NCBI GenBank assembly: GCA_021828605.1
Contig: JAJZEG010000235.1
Span: 1-12,980 of the forward strand
Length of the DNA stretch: 12,980 nucleotides
Source: Pseudomonadota bacterium
GTDB lineage: Bacteria; Pseudomonadota; Alphaproteobacteria; Acetobacterales; Acetobacteraceae
Direction of reading: 5' to 3'
Positions 7,676 through 12,980 of the stretch are shown piece after piece. The notes under the pieces were generated by a model that ran no database searches, was not told where the DNA came from, and saw nothing but the letters and a program-made list of their open reading frames with translations. How positions within the stretch are numbered: position 1 is the stretch's first letter; each line of letters begins with the position of its first letter. The translations under genes were made by a program, and so were the position numbers.

Positions 7676-8372
7676 ACCATTATTGCGACTGGACGGGGTG
7701 GGCAAGAAATTCGGGCTGCTCACCGTGCTCAATGAGGTGAGTTTTGATGTGCGGCCTGGGGAGATTGTTGGGCTGGTCGGGCCGAATGGCTCGGGCAAGA
7801 CCACGACCATTAATGTGATTTCCGGGGTGCATCGGGCCGATGCGGGCCAAATTCTGTTCGAGGGCCAGCCGGTGCAGGCTTTGCCGATTTTTCGGCTGGC
7901 GCGGCTGGGGATCAATCGCAGTTTTCAGGTGCCCAAGACCTTTCATGATTTGACGGTGCGCGAAAATATCGAGGTAGCGGCGGCGATTGGCCGGGCGCGC
8001 GGCGTTGATCCGGCGGCGATATTGGACGAGATCGGATTGTCCGAGCAGGCGGGGATTTTGGCGGGGTCGCTCACGGTTAATCAGCAAAAGATGCTGGATT
8101 TGGGGCGGGCTTTGGCGACCGGGCCGAAATTATTGCTGGTGGATGAAATTGGTGCGGGGCTGAACCCGTCCGAGTTGGGCACGATTGCGCAATTATTGAC
8201 CGGGCTGGCGGCGCGCGGGATTGCGCTGATTGTGGTCGAGCATTTGCTGGATTTTCTGGGCAAAATTACCGAGCGGGTGATTGTGCTGGGGGCGGGCAAG
8301 ATGCTGTTTGAAGGTTCCTTACATAATGCCTCGCGCGATCCCGATGTGGTCGCTGCTTTTATCGGAGGCTGA
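7665..8372 (+). CDS. livG: ABC importer ATP-binding protein, LivG family, with atypical signature motif
   Basis: A 235-residue cytoplasmic ATPase subunit. Walker A is GPNGSGKTT (39-47), the Q-loop Gln is at 88 in SFQVPKTF, Walker B is LLLVDEIGAG (156-165, Asp160 and Glu161), and the switch His is in VVEHLLDFL (His193). The ABC signature, normally LSGGQ or LSYGQQ in this family, reads LTVNQQK (136-142): both glycines of the canonical motif are replaced while the following MLDLGRALATGPK is normal. At 235 residues it is about 20 shorter than usual LivG. The ribosome site GGAGG (7656-7660) lies inside livM, and the start overlaps the livM end by 11 bases. Order and the IGAGL-NPSE motif separate it from LivF. 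Confidence 0.92.
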   Translation: MAAEPLLRLDGVGKKFGLLTVLNEVSFDVRPGEIVGLVGPNGSGKTTTINVISGVHRADAGQILFEGQPVQALPIFRLARLGINRSFQVPKTFHDLTVRENIEVAAAIGRARGVDPAAILDEIGLSEQAGILAGSLTVNQQKMLDLGRALATGPKLLLVDEIGAGLNPSELGTIAQLLTGLAARGIALIVVEHLLDFLGKITERVIVLGAGKMLFEGSLHNASRDPDVVAAFIGG

Positions 8373-9076
8373 TGATGAGCCTGTTATCGCTGCGCAATGT
8401 GACGTCGGGTTATGGGCGGATGCAGATTTTATGGGGCATCGATTTGGATGTGGCCCCGGGCGAGACGGTGTTGTTGCTGGGCGCCAATAGTGCCGGCAAG
8501 ACCACCTTGTTGCGCAGTATTATTGGTATTTTGCCCTGTTGGGATGGCGCGATTACTTTTGATGGCGCGGCGATTGCCCGTGAAAAGCCGGATCAGCGGA
8601 TCAGGCGGGGCATTGCCTTCATGTCGGAATTGGGGGTGTTTCCCTCCTTATCGATTGAGGAGAATATCCGGCTCGGCGGGTATTTTTTGAGCGGGGCGGA
8701 AGTGAAGCGGCGGAGCGAACGGCTGTTTGAGCTGTTTCCGGCACTGGCAGCGAAGAAGCGGGATGCGGCGGGCACCTTGTCGGGCGGCCAGCGCAAAATG
8801 CTGGGAATTGCCAAGGTGCTGATTTCCGAGCCGAAATTGCTGCTGATGGATGAGCCATCCTCGGGGTTGGCGCCGGTGTTTGTCAAGCAGGTGATCGAGG
8901 TGTTGAAATCGACCATTGGAGCGGGCACGGCTTTGTTGATTGCCGAGCAGAATGTTGCGTTTTTGGCGCTCGCGGATCGGGGTTATTTGATTGATCACGG
9001 GCAGGTGAAATTATCCGGCACCCGCGCGACGCTGGAAGCGGATGATGCGGTGCGCGCGGCGTATTTTGGTTTGTAA
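8372..9076 (+). CDS. livF: ABC importer ATP-binding protein, LivF family
   Basis: A 234-residue ATPase subunit that pairs with LivG to drive the importer. It has Walker A GANSAGKTT (37-45), a canonical signature LSGGQ (136-140), Walker B LLLMDEPSSGLAP (156-168) and AEQNVAFLAL (191-200), where Gln takes the place of the switch His, as is usual in LivF. The region FMSELGVFPSLSIEENIR (83-100) replaces the common PEGR-type Q-loop sequence. The first ATG (8372) overlaps the livG stop by one base, but GGAGG at 8364-8368 lies only 3 bases before it. The adjacent ATG at 8375 has a 6-base spacing and may be the real start, making the protein 233 residues. The canonical signature here, opposite the degenerate one in LivG, makes an asymmetric ATPase pair possible. 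Confidence 0.93.
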   Translation: MMSLLSLRNVTSGYGRMQILWGIDLDVAPGETVLLLGANSAGKTTLLRSIIGILPCWDGAITFDGAAIAREKPDQRIRRGIAFMSELGVFPSLSIEENIRLGGYFLSGAEVKRRSERLFELFPALAAKKRDAAGTLSGGQRKMLGIAKVLISEPKLLLMDEPSSGLAPVFVKQVIEVLKSTIGAGTALLIAEQNVAFLALADRGYLIDHGQVKLSGTRATLEADDAVRAAYFGL

Positions 9077-9079
9077 GCG

Positions 9080-9142
9080 CGGGGTTGGGTTGGCGGCCGC
9101 GCGAGGATAAAGAGTCTTTGCGGGGTTGGGTTGGCTGCCGCG
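9080..9142. repeat. Imperfect 22-bp direct repeat after the ABC operon
   Basis: A 22-bp sequence starting CGGGGTTGGGTTGGC occurs at 9080-9101 and again at 9121-9142 with one G/T difference, 41 bp apart, directly after the livF stop. It is not inside a gene. It may be a small local duplication; no function is evident. Confidence 0.6.
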
Positions 9143-9164
9143 CTGAACGTATACGCGCACAAAC

Positions 9165-9200
9165 AAAAAACCCCGGATCAGATGATCCGGGGCTTTGTTT
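9165..9200. terminator. Bidirectional intrinsic terminator between convergent genes
   Basis: CCCCGGATCA (9171-9180) pairs with TGATCCGGGG (9183-9192); in practice this is a strong GC-rich stem with a tight loop. AAAAAA lies on the left (9165-9170), which gives a T6 tail on the minus strand, and CTTTGTTT lies on the right for the plus strand. It therefore terminates best for the minus-strand RTX-like gene and probably also for the livF transcript. Confidence 0.85.
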
Positions 9201-9216
9201 GGAAGCTCCTCGCTCG

Positions 9217-10452
9217 TTAGATGAACGAGCTGCCCGAGAACACCGAGGTTTGGGTGAGGGAGAGGCCTTGCAGAGTGATTTGCGTGCCGTCCGACAGGCT
9301 GACCAACACGCCAGGCGTGCCGCCGACATTCGAGCCCGTGATCGAGGTGATGTTGGTGCCATCGATCGCGAACAATTTGTCGGTTTTCAGATTGAAGTTG
9401 GTGATCACATCATTGCCGCCGGTGGCGGTTGGTGTGCCGAAGAAGTAAACGTTGACAGCGCCGCTGACGGTTGAACCGGTCATGGTGGCCACGCCGGAAT
9501 TACCGAAGAAGAACTGATCGCCCGAGCCTGCGGTGGAGATGACATCCGCGCCGACGCCCGCTTGGAACAGGTTGGTGCCGGTGGCGGAGCTGGCGAGCAA
9601 GGTTTCGTTGCCAACGCTGGCGAACAGGTAGTTTTTGCCCGTGACCGCGCTTGAAGCAGCGCCACCAGTTGAGCTGAACCCGGCTTCCAACAAGTCGTTA
9701 TTGCCGCCGCCGACCAGAACCGCACCGCCGGTGCCACCGACGAGCACGTTATTGCCAGCCGTGCCGCCGGTGAAGGTGCCGCCACCCACGCCGCCGAACA
9801 CCGTAATTGTGCCTGAACCGCCCGCAACCGTTGCGGCTGCCGAGCTTTCATTCACGAAGCTCATGGTGCCCGCATAGCCCTTGACCACCGAGGCGAAGAC
9901 CGAGGCGCTGCCAGTTGCGGCGACCGTTGCATTGCCCTGATAGGGTTTGACGCGTGCTTGACCCGCAGTGATTACGGCGGATTGCGATCCTTGCAGATTC
10001 ACCGTGTCGTTACCGCCGCCCGCCAGGACTGAGCCGGTGCCGTTGCCGGTGAACAAATCGACATTGCTGTTTGCGCCGAGCACAAAGGTTTGGTTAGCGT
10101 TGTTAGACGCGGTTACCGTTTCGGCCCCGGTCGCCTGGACAACCACGGTGTTATAGGCGCTGCCGACGGTGTAGGCGCTCGTCGCGTTGCCCGCCGGGGC
10201 GGTGCCGAAATAATTGTCGCTAATGACAAACAAGCCGCTCGTCCCGGTCCCTGATAGGGACAAAGACTGGCCCGTCGCTTGGTCAATGTTGGTGAATGCA
10301 GCACTGCCGTTCTCGACCTGCAGGCTAATTGCTGAAAGGGCGGTCTGTAAACCAGCTAATACCGTGCCGGTGACGCCGGTGAGCGGCGTTGAGACCAGGC
10401 CATTAAGAGCGCCATTATTCATGCCGCCGATGACTGTTACCGAAGAACTCAT
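9217..10452 (-). CDS. RTX-like, glycine-rich protein, probable type I secretion substrate
   Basis: A 411-residue protein rich in Gly, Ser, Thr, Ala, Val and Asn, with no cysteine and few Lys/Arg. Degenerate calcium-binding nonapeptide repeats are visible as LAGGGNDTVNL (143-153), VLVGGTGGAVLVGGGNNDLL (236-255) and AGVGADVISTAGSGD (298-312). The C terminus has GGNDVITNFNLKTDKLFAID (345-364), close to the serralysin/hemolysin-type secretion tail, and ends in a hydrophobic SSFI. There is no Sec signal, consistent with export by a type I system through a C-terminal signal; no transporter genes for it lie in the window. No enzymatic domain is recognised, so a surface, matrix or S-layer-like role is possible. 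The start at 10452 is chosen because GGAGG lies 8 bases upstream; a TTG at 10467 is in frame but has no such support. The precise family is not identified. Confidence 0.72.
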   Translation of the reverse strand: MSSSVTVIGGMNNGALNGLVSTPLTGVTGTVLAGLQTALSAISLQVENGSAAFTNIDQATGQSLSLSGTGTSGLFVISDNYFGTAPAGNATSAYTVGSAYNTVVVQATGAETVTASNNANQTFVLGANSNVDLFTGNGTGSVLAGGGNDTVNLQGSQSAVITAGQARVKPYQGNATVAATGSASVFASVVKGYAGTMSFVNESSAAATVAGGSGTITVFGGVGGGTFTGGTAGNNVLVGGTGGAVLVGGGNNDLLEAGFSSTGGAASSAVTGKNYLFASVGNETLLASSATGTNLFQAGVGADVISTAGSGDQFFFGNSGVATMTGSTVSGAVNVYFFGTPTATGGNDVITNFNLKTDKLFAIDGTNITSITGSNVGGTPGVLVSLSDGTQITLQGLSLTQTSVFSGSSFI

Positions 10453-10460
10453 TAGGGGAA

Positions 10461-10465
10461 CCTCC
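10461..10465 (-). promoter_or_regulatory. Shine-Dalgarno that fixes the start of the RTX-like gene
   Basis: On the minus strand TTTTTGGAGG precedes the ATG at 10452 with an 8-nt spacer. A longer frame starting at TTG 10467 would place this ribosome site inside the coding sequence and is rejected. Confidence 0.8.
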
Positions 10466-10467
10466 AA

Positions 10468-10777
10468 AAACCTTAATTTATGGTTTCCGTTTAGCGGGTA
10501 AGGTAAGGGGAGGCAAGAGAAAATTGGGGGAGAAACGTTAATTTTCGTGAGTTCAACTAAAAGTGGTAAAAATTCCGACAGTCACCGGTTGAGTGGCGGA
10601 AAACTGCGGTAAAGTGCGTCTCATATTTCAAGAATTTGTTCATTTATTTATTTTTGTCTCTGATTTTAGTATTATATTTCATTTGTAAGTCACTTGTTTG
10701 GGCGCAAAAGCGATTCTCTGGTGGCTCGGCGGTTAACATTACAGACCACTACCGACAATAAAGTTAAGTTATGTCTC
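10468..10777. other. AT-rich non-coding region upstream of the RTX-like gene
   Basis: About 310 bases without a plausible gene, markedly AT-rich around 10620-10690. It probably holds the promoter and a long 5' leader of the minus-strand RTX-like gene. A perfect TATAAT can be read on the minus strand at 10676-10671 but without a good -35 hexamer. No other structured element was found in it. Confidence 0.5.
10671..10676 (-). promoter_or_regulatory. Candidate -10 element (TATAAT) for the RTX-like gene
   Basis: Minus-strand TATAAT in AT-rich surroundings. No clear TTGACA-like box lies at the right distance upstream. Use of this site would give a 5' leader of about 210 nt. A chance match in AT-rich DNA is quite possible. 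Confidence 0.25.
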
Positions 10778-10840
10778 TAGAGCGCGATGACATAAGGATA
10801 ACCCGCAAGCGGGTTATCCTTATGTCTGAATCGCCCTCTA
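10778..10840. repeat. Long palindrome, family II copy A
   Basis: A 63-nt hairpin. GACATAAGGATAACCCGC (10789-10806) and its exact reverse complement (10809-10826) form an 18-bp perfect stem around AA. Outer arms TAGAGCG and CGCCCTCTA add further pairing with small bulges. The outer arms closely match those of the next palindrome read on the other strand. It is not a plausible terminator, having no T-run, and encodes nothing. Confidence 0.9.
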
Positions 10841-10850
10841 AACATATTGC

Positions 10851-10912
10851 AGAGGCGGATTCAGACATTTAATGGGATCACAAGGTGATTTCATTAAATG
10901 TCATCCGGCTCT
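10851..10912. repeat. Long palindrome, family II copy B (inverted relative to copy A)
   Basis: A 62-nt hairpin. AGAGGCGGAT (10851-10860) pairs with ATCCGGCTCT (10903-10912) with one mismatch. GACATTTAATG (10864-10874) pairs perfectly with CATTAAATGTC (10892-10902). ATCAC (10877-10881) pairs with GTGAT (10885-10889). Read on the minus strand its ends are AGAGCCGGATGACAT and ATGTCTGAATCCGCCTCT, nearly the same as copy A, while the core differs. It lies 29 bp beyond the stop of the quinone oxidoreductase gene and could shape the 3' end of that mRNA. Confidence 0.9.
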
Positions 10913-10941
10913 GAGCGGACGTCCGAGGAGGCAATGGTATT

Positions 10942-11967
10942 TCAATGATCAAAGTTAAGGATGATTTTACCAATATGGGTGCTCGATTCGAGCTGGCGAT
11001 GCGCCTCGGCGGCGGCGGCGGCGGGCAGCACCGCATGCACCACCGGTCTGACCTGACCTTGCTCCAGCCAGGGCCAAGCAAGGCGGTGCAACGCTTGGGC
11101 AATGGCACCTTTTTCGGCGGTGCTGCGCGGGCGCATGGTTGAGCCGGTGATGGTGAGGCGCTTGAGCATGACCGGCAGCAAGTCGAAACGCTCGGCGATG
11201 TTACCCTGCATGAAGGCGATTTGCACCAACCGGCCATCGCGCTTGAGCAGGGCCAGATTGCGGGCGGTGTAGGGCGCGCCGACCATATCGAGCACGATAT
11301 CGACCCCGGCTTGGTCGGTCAGGCGTTGCGCGGCGTCGAGGAAATCGCCGTCGCGATAGTTAATCGCGCCTGCTGCCCCGAGCGATAGGCAGGCGGCGCA
11401 TTTTTCGGCGGAGCCCGCAGTGACATAGATTTTGGCCCCGAAAGCGGCGCCGAGCTGGATCGCGGTGACGCCGATGCCCGAGCTGCCGCCATGCACCAGG
11501 ACCGATTCGCCGGGTGCTAACCGCCCCAGATCAAACAGATTGGCCCAGACGGTGAAGAAGGTTTCCGGTAGCGAGGCGGCTTCGATCAGGCTGAGGCCGC
11601 GTGGCACCGGCAGGCATTGGGCGGCGGGCACGGCGACATAATCCGCATAGGCGCCGCCATTGCAGAGGGCGGTGACCGGATCGCCCAGCGACCAGCCGGT
11701 GACAGTGCGGCCCAGCGCCACGACATGACCCGCCGCTTCGAGGCCGAGAATTGGGCTGGCACCGGGCGGTGGCGGGTAGGCGCCTTTGCGTTGTTGGATG
11801 TCGGGCCGGTTCACCCCGGCGGCGGCGACCGCGATCAGGAGTTCATCATCGCGCAGGATCGGCAGGTCGGCCTCACCGAGGGTCAGCACGTCAGGACCGC
11901 CGGGTGCGGCCATGGTGACCACGCGCATACGGGCGGGAAGGCTGGATGGGGTGGGTGAGTTGGGCAT
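10942..11967 (-). CDS. NAD(P)H quinone oxidoreductase, PIG3-type (zinc-free MDR family)
   Basis: A 341-residue member of the medium-chain dehydrogenase/reductase superfamily, of the quinone oxidoreductase type resembling human TP53I3/PIG3. It should reduce quinones with NAD(P)H in the cytoplasm. The family stretch NRPDIQQRKGAYPPPPGAS (53-71) followed by ILGLEAAG (73-80) is nearly diagnostic. The cofactor-binding loop is VHGGSSGIGVTAIQLG (158-173). The catalytic and structural zinc ligands of alcohol dehydrogenases are not evident. The C-terminal STHIGKIIL is also typical. The start at 11967 is chosen because GAGGAG (11979-11974) sits 6 bases upstream. A longer frame to 12060 would overlap the divergent gene and lacks such a site. 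It has about 12 extra residues before the usual MRVVTM start of the fold. It stands alone, divergent from the binding-protein gene 55 bp away. Confidence 0.92.
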   Translation of the reverse strand: MPNSPTPSSLPARMRVVTMAAPGGPDVLTLGEADLPILRDDELLIAVAAAGVNRPDIQQRKGAYPPPPGASPILGLEAAGHVVALGRTVTGWSLGDPVTALCNGGAYADYVAVPAAQCLPVPRGLSLIEAASLPETFFTVWANLFDLGRLAPGESVLVHGGSSGIGVTAIQLGAAFGAKIYVTAGSAEKCAACLSLGAAGAINYRDGDFLDAAQRLTDQAGVDIVLDMVGAPYTARNLALLKRDGRLVQIAFMQGNIAERFDLLPVMLKRLTITGSTMRPRSTAEKGAIAQALHRLAWPWLEQGQVRPVVHAVLPAAAAAEAHRQLESSTHIGKIILNFDH

Positions 11968-12022
11968 TTTTTGCTCCTCGGGGTTGGCAGCGGTGATATA
12001 GGGTGCGAGACCGAGCAACACC

Positions 12023-12980
12023 ATGGCGATGATTCTCTCCCGTCGATCCTTCACCCGCAACGCACCTTTATTTGGCGCGTTGGGCCTCAGTGCGTTGGGC
12101 GGGGATGATGCCCGTGCGGCGACGGAACACGCACCGGCGCTGCCCGCGTCGATGGGGGTGATATTGCCGATGACCGGGCGGTTGGGCTTGGCGGGCGATG
12201 AGATTTGGCGGGGCGTGGCGCTGGCTTATGCGGCTTTACCGCAGGAGCAGCGCCCAGGATTATTGCGGGTGCCCGCCGAATCGACGCGGGCGGTGCAGCG
12301 CGCGGTGGGGGTTTTGCGCGCTAAAGGGGCGGCGATGATTTTGGGCACCGGATCGTCGACGTTATCGTTCGCGGCGACCGAATCGGCGGAGTTGGCAAAT
12401 ATCGCCTATTTGGAGCTGGATGCCTCGGCTGATGGCATTACCAAGCGCGGTTTTCGCAGCCTGCATCGATTTGGCACCACCAGCGCCGATGCGGCGGCCA
12501 AGGTGGCGGCGGCGGTGAGCCAGGTGATTACGCCGGGGTGGCATCAGACGCCGCAACAGGTACGGATTGGCGTGATGTTTGATATTGGCGCGACCGATGG
12601 CGCGTTTGCCGCAGCGATGCTGCGCGCCCTGGCGGCTGCGCATATGACGCCGGTGCTCACCATTGCGACCGCGACCGGGCGCGCCGACCTCGATCAGCCG
12701 GTGCGCCGGATGCGGCGGGCGAAGCTTGATCTGGTGATCCATGCAGCACAACCCGATGGGGCGGCGTTGTTTTATCAAGCGATGGCACGGGCAAATTGGC
12801 GGCCTCGGATGGTGGTGGGCACCGGCGCTGGTTATGCGCTGGATACGCTGACGGCGCTGATTGGTGCCGGGTTTGATCGGACCATGGTGGTGGCGAGCCC
12901 GGCCTATGGCGCGGCGGCGGCGGCGATTGAGCGCGCTTATTATCGGCGCTACGCGATGATGCCGCGCGGAGCGGCGAGCT
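12023..12980 (+). CDS. Type I periplasmic substrate-binding protein with Tat signal (runs off right edge)
   Basis: A partial gene, 319 residues visible, with an open frame to the window edge. The N terminus contains a twin-arginine motif SRRSFTR (6-12), a short hydrophobic stretch and a probable cleavage site after DARA (residue 32), so it should be exported folded. The mature part begins MGVILPMTGRLGLAGDE (44-60) followed by IWRGVALAYA, the characteristic opening of LivJ-type binding proteins, and has later beta-alpha units such as VRIGVMFDIGATDGAFAAAM. It is likely the solute receptor of another HAAT-type importer or a sensor; partner genes are not in the window. LpoA/LppC-like proteins share the same fold and are an alternative. 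Two in-frame ATGs (12023 and 12029) are possible starts; no strong ribosome site is visible. Confidence 0.75.
   Translation, partial: MAMILSRRSFTRNAPLFGALGLSALGGDDARAATEHAPALPASMGVILPMTGRLGLAGDEIWRGVALAYAALPQEQRPGLLRVPAESTRAVQRAVGVLRAKGAAMILGTGSSTLSFAATESAELANIAYLELDASADGITKRGFRSLHRFGTTSADAAAKVAAAVSQVITPGWHQTPQQVRIGVMFDIGATDGAFAAAMLRALAAAHMTPVLTIATATGRADLDQPVRRMRRAKLDLVIHAAQPDGAALFYQAMARANWRPRMVVGTGAGYALDTLTALIGAGFDRTMVVASPAYGAAAAAIERAYYRRYAMMPRGAAS

Noticed and set aside
9635..10501. Several plus-strand open frames of 60-95 residues, rich in Pro and Val
   Set aside because: They are shadows of the repetitive RTX-like gene on the other strand.
10778..10840. Intrinsic terminator for neighbouring genes
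   Set aside because: The stem is very long but has no T-run on either strand, and its arms match a second copy, so it is better called a repeat element.
11968..12060. 31-residue N-terminal extension of the quinone oxidoreductase
   Set aside because: A strong GAGGAG lies six bases before the ATG at 11967, and the extension would overlap the start of the divergent Tat-signal gene.
12362..12778. 138-residue minus-strand open frame
   Set aside because: It is antisense to the binding-protein gene, is Arg/His-rich, and has no supporting start signal or recognisable domain.

Overview
The window reads as chromosomal DNA of a GC-rich alphaproteobacterium. The protein families, the GCG/CGG-heavy codon choice, the palindromic intergenic repeats beginning CTAGAGC and the glycine/serine-rich RTX-like protein would fit an acidophilic member of the Acetobacteraceae. 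That placement is inferred from overall character; no taxonomic marker was searched.

Left part (1-3194, minus strand): a tightly packed unit reads from right to left. It holds a GT4 glycosyltransferase, a GT9 ADP-heptose-type glycosyltransferase (4-nt ATGA overlap), and threonyl-tRNA synthetase (thrS, cut by the window edge), whose Shine-Dalgarno overlaps the GT9 stop codon. An alpha/beta hydrolase of the ABHD10-like type is divergent from it (3250-3990, plus).

Middle (3991-9076, plus): a 526-bp AT-richer gap carries one diverged and four near-identical palindromic elements; the four form a perfect 65-bp tandem array. It leads into a complete branched-chain amino acid/amide (HAAT/Liv-type) ABC importer in the order substrate-binding protein, LivH, LivM, LivG, LivF. 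A terminator-like hairpin separates the binding protein from the membrane and ATPase genes, which are joined by 1-nt gaps or short overlaps. LivG has an atypical ABC signature.

Right part (9077-12980): a bidirectional terminator lies between livF and a convergent minus-strand gene for a cysteine-free, RTX-like, probably type I-secreted protein. Its long AT-rich upstream region ends in two large palindromes. These share the same outer arms, lie in opposite orientation and have different but self-complementary cores. A PIG3-type NAD(P)H quinone oxidoreductase (minus) follows. Divergent from it is a second periplasmic type I binding protein, this one with a Tat signal, running off the window.

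Nothing resembles a phage, CRISPR array, toxin system or defence island. The most unusual material is the two families of structured intergenic repeats.
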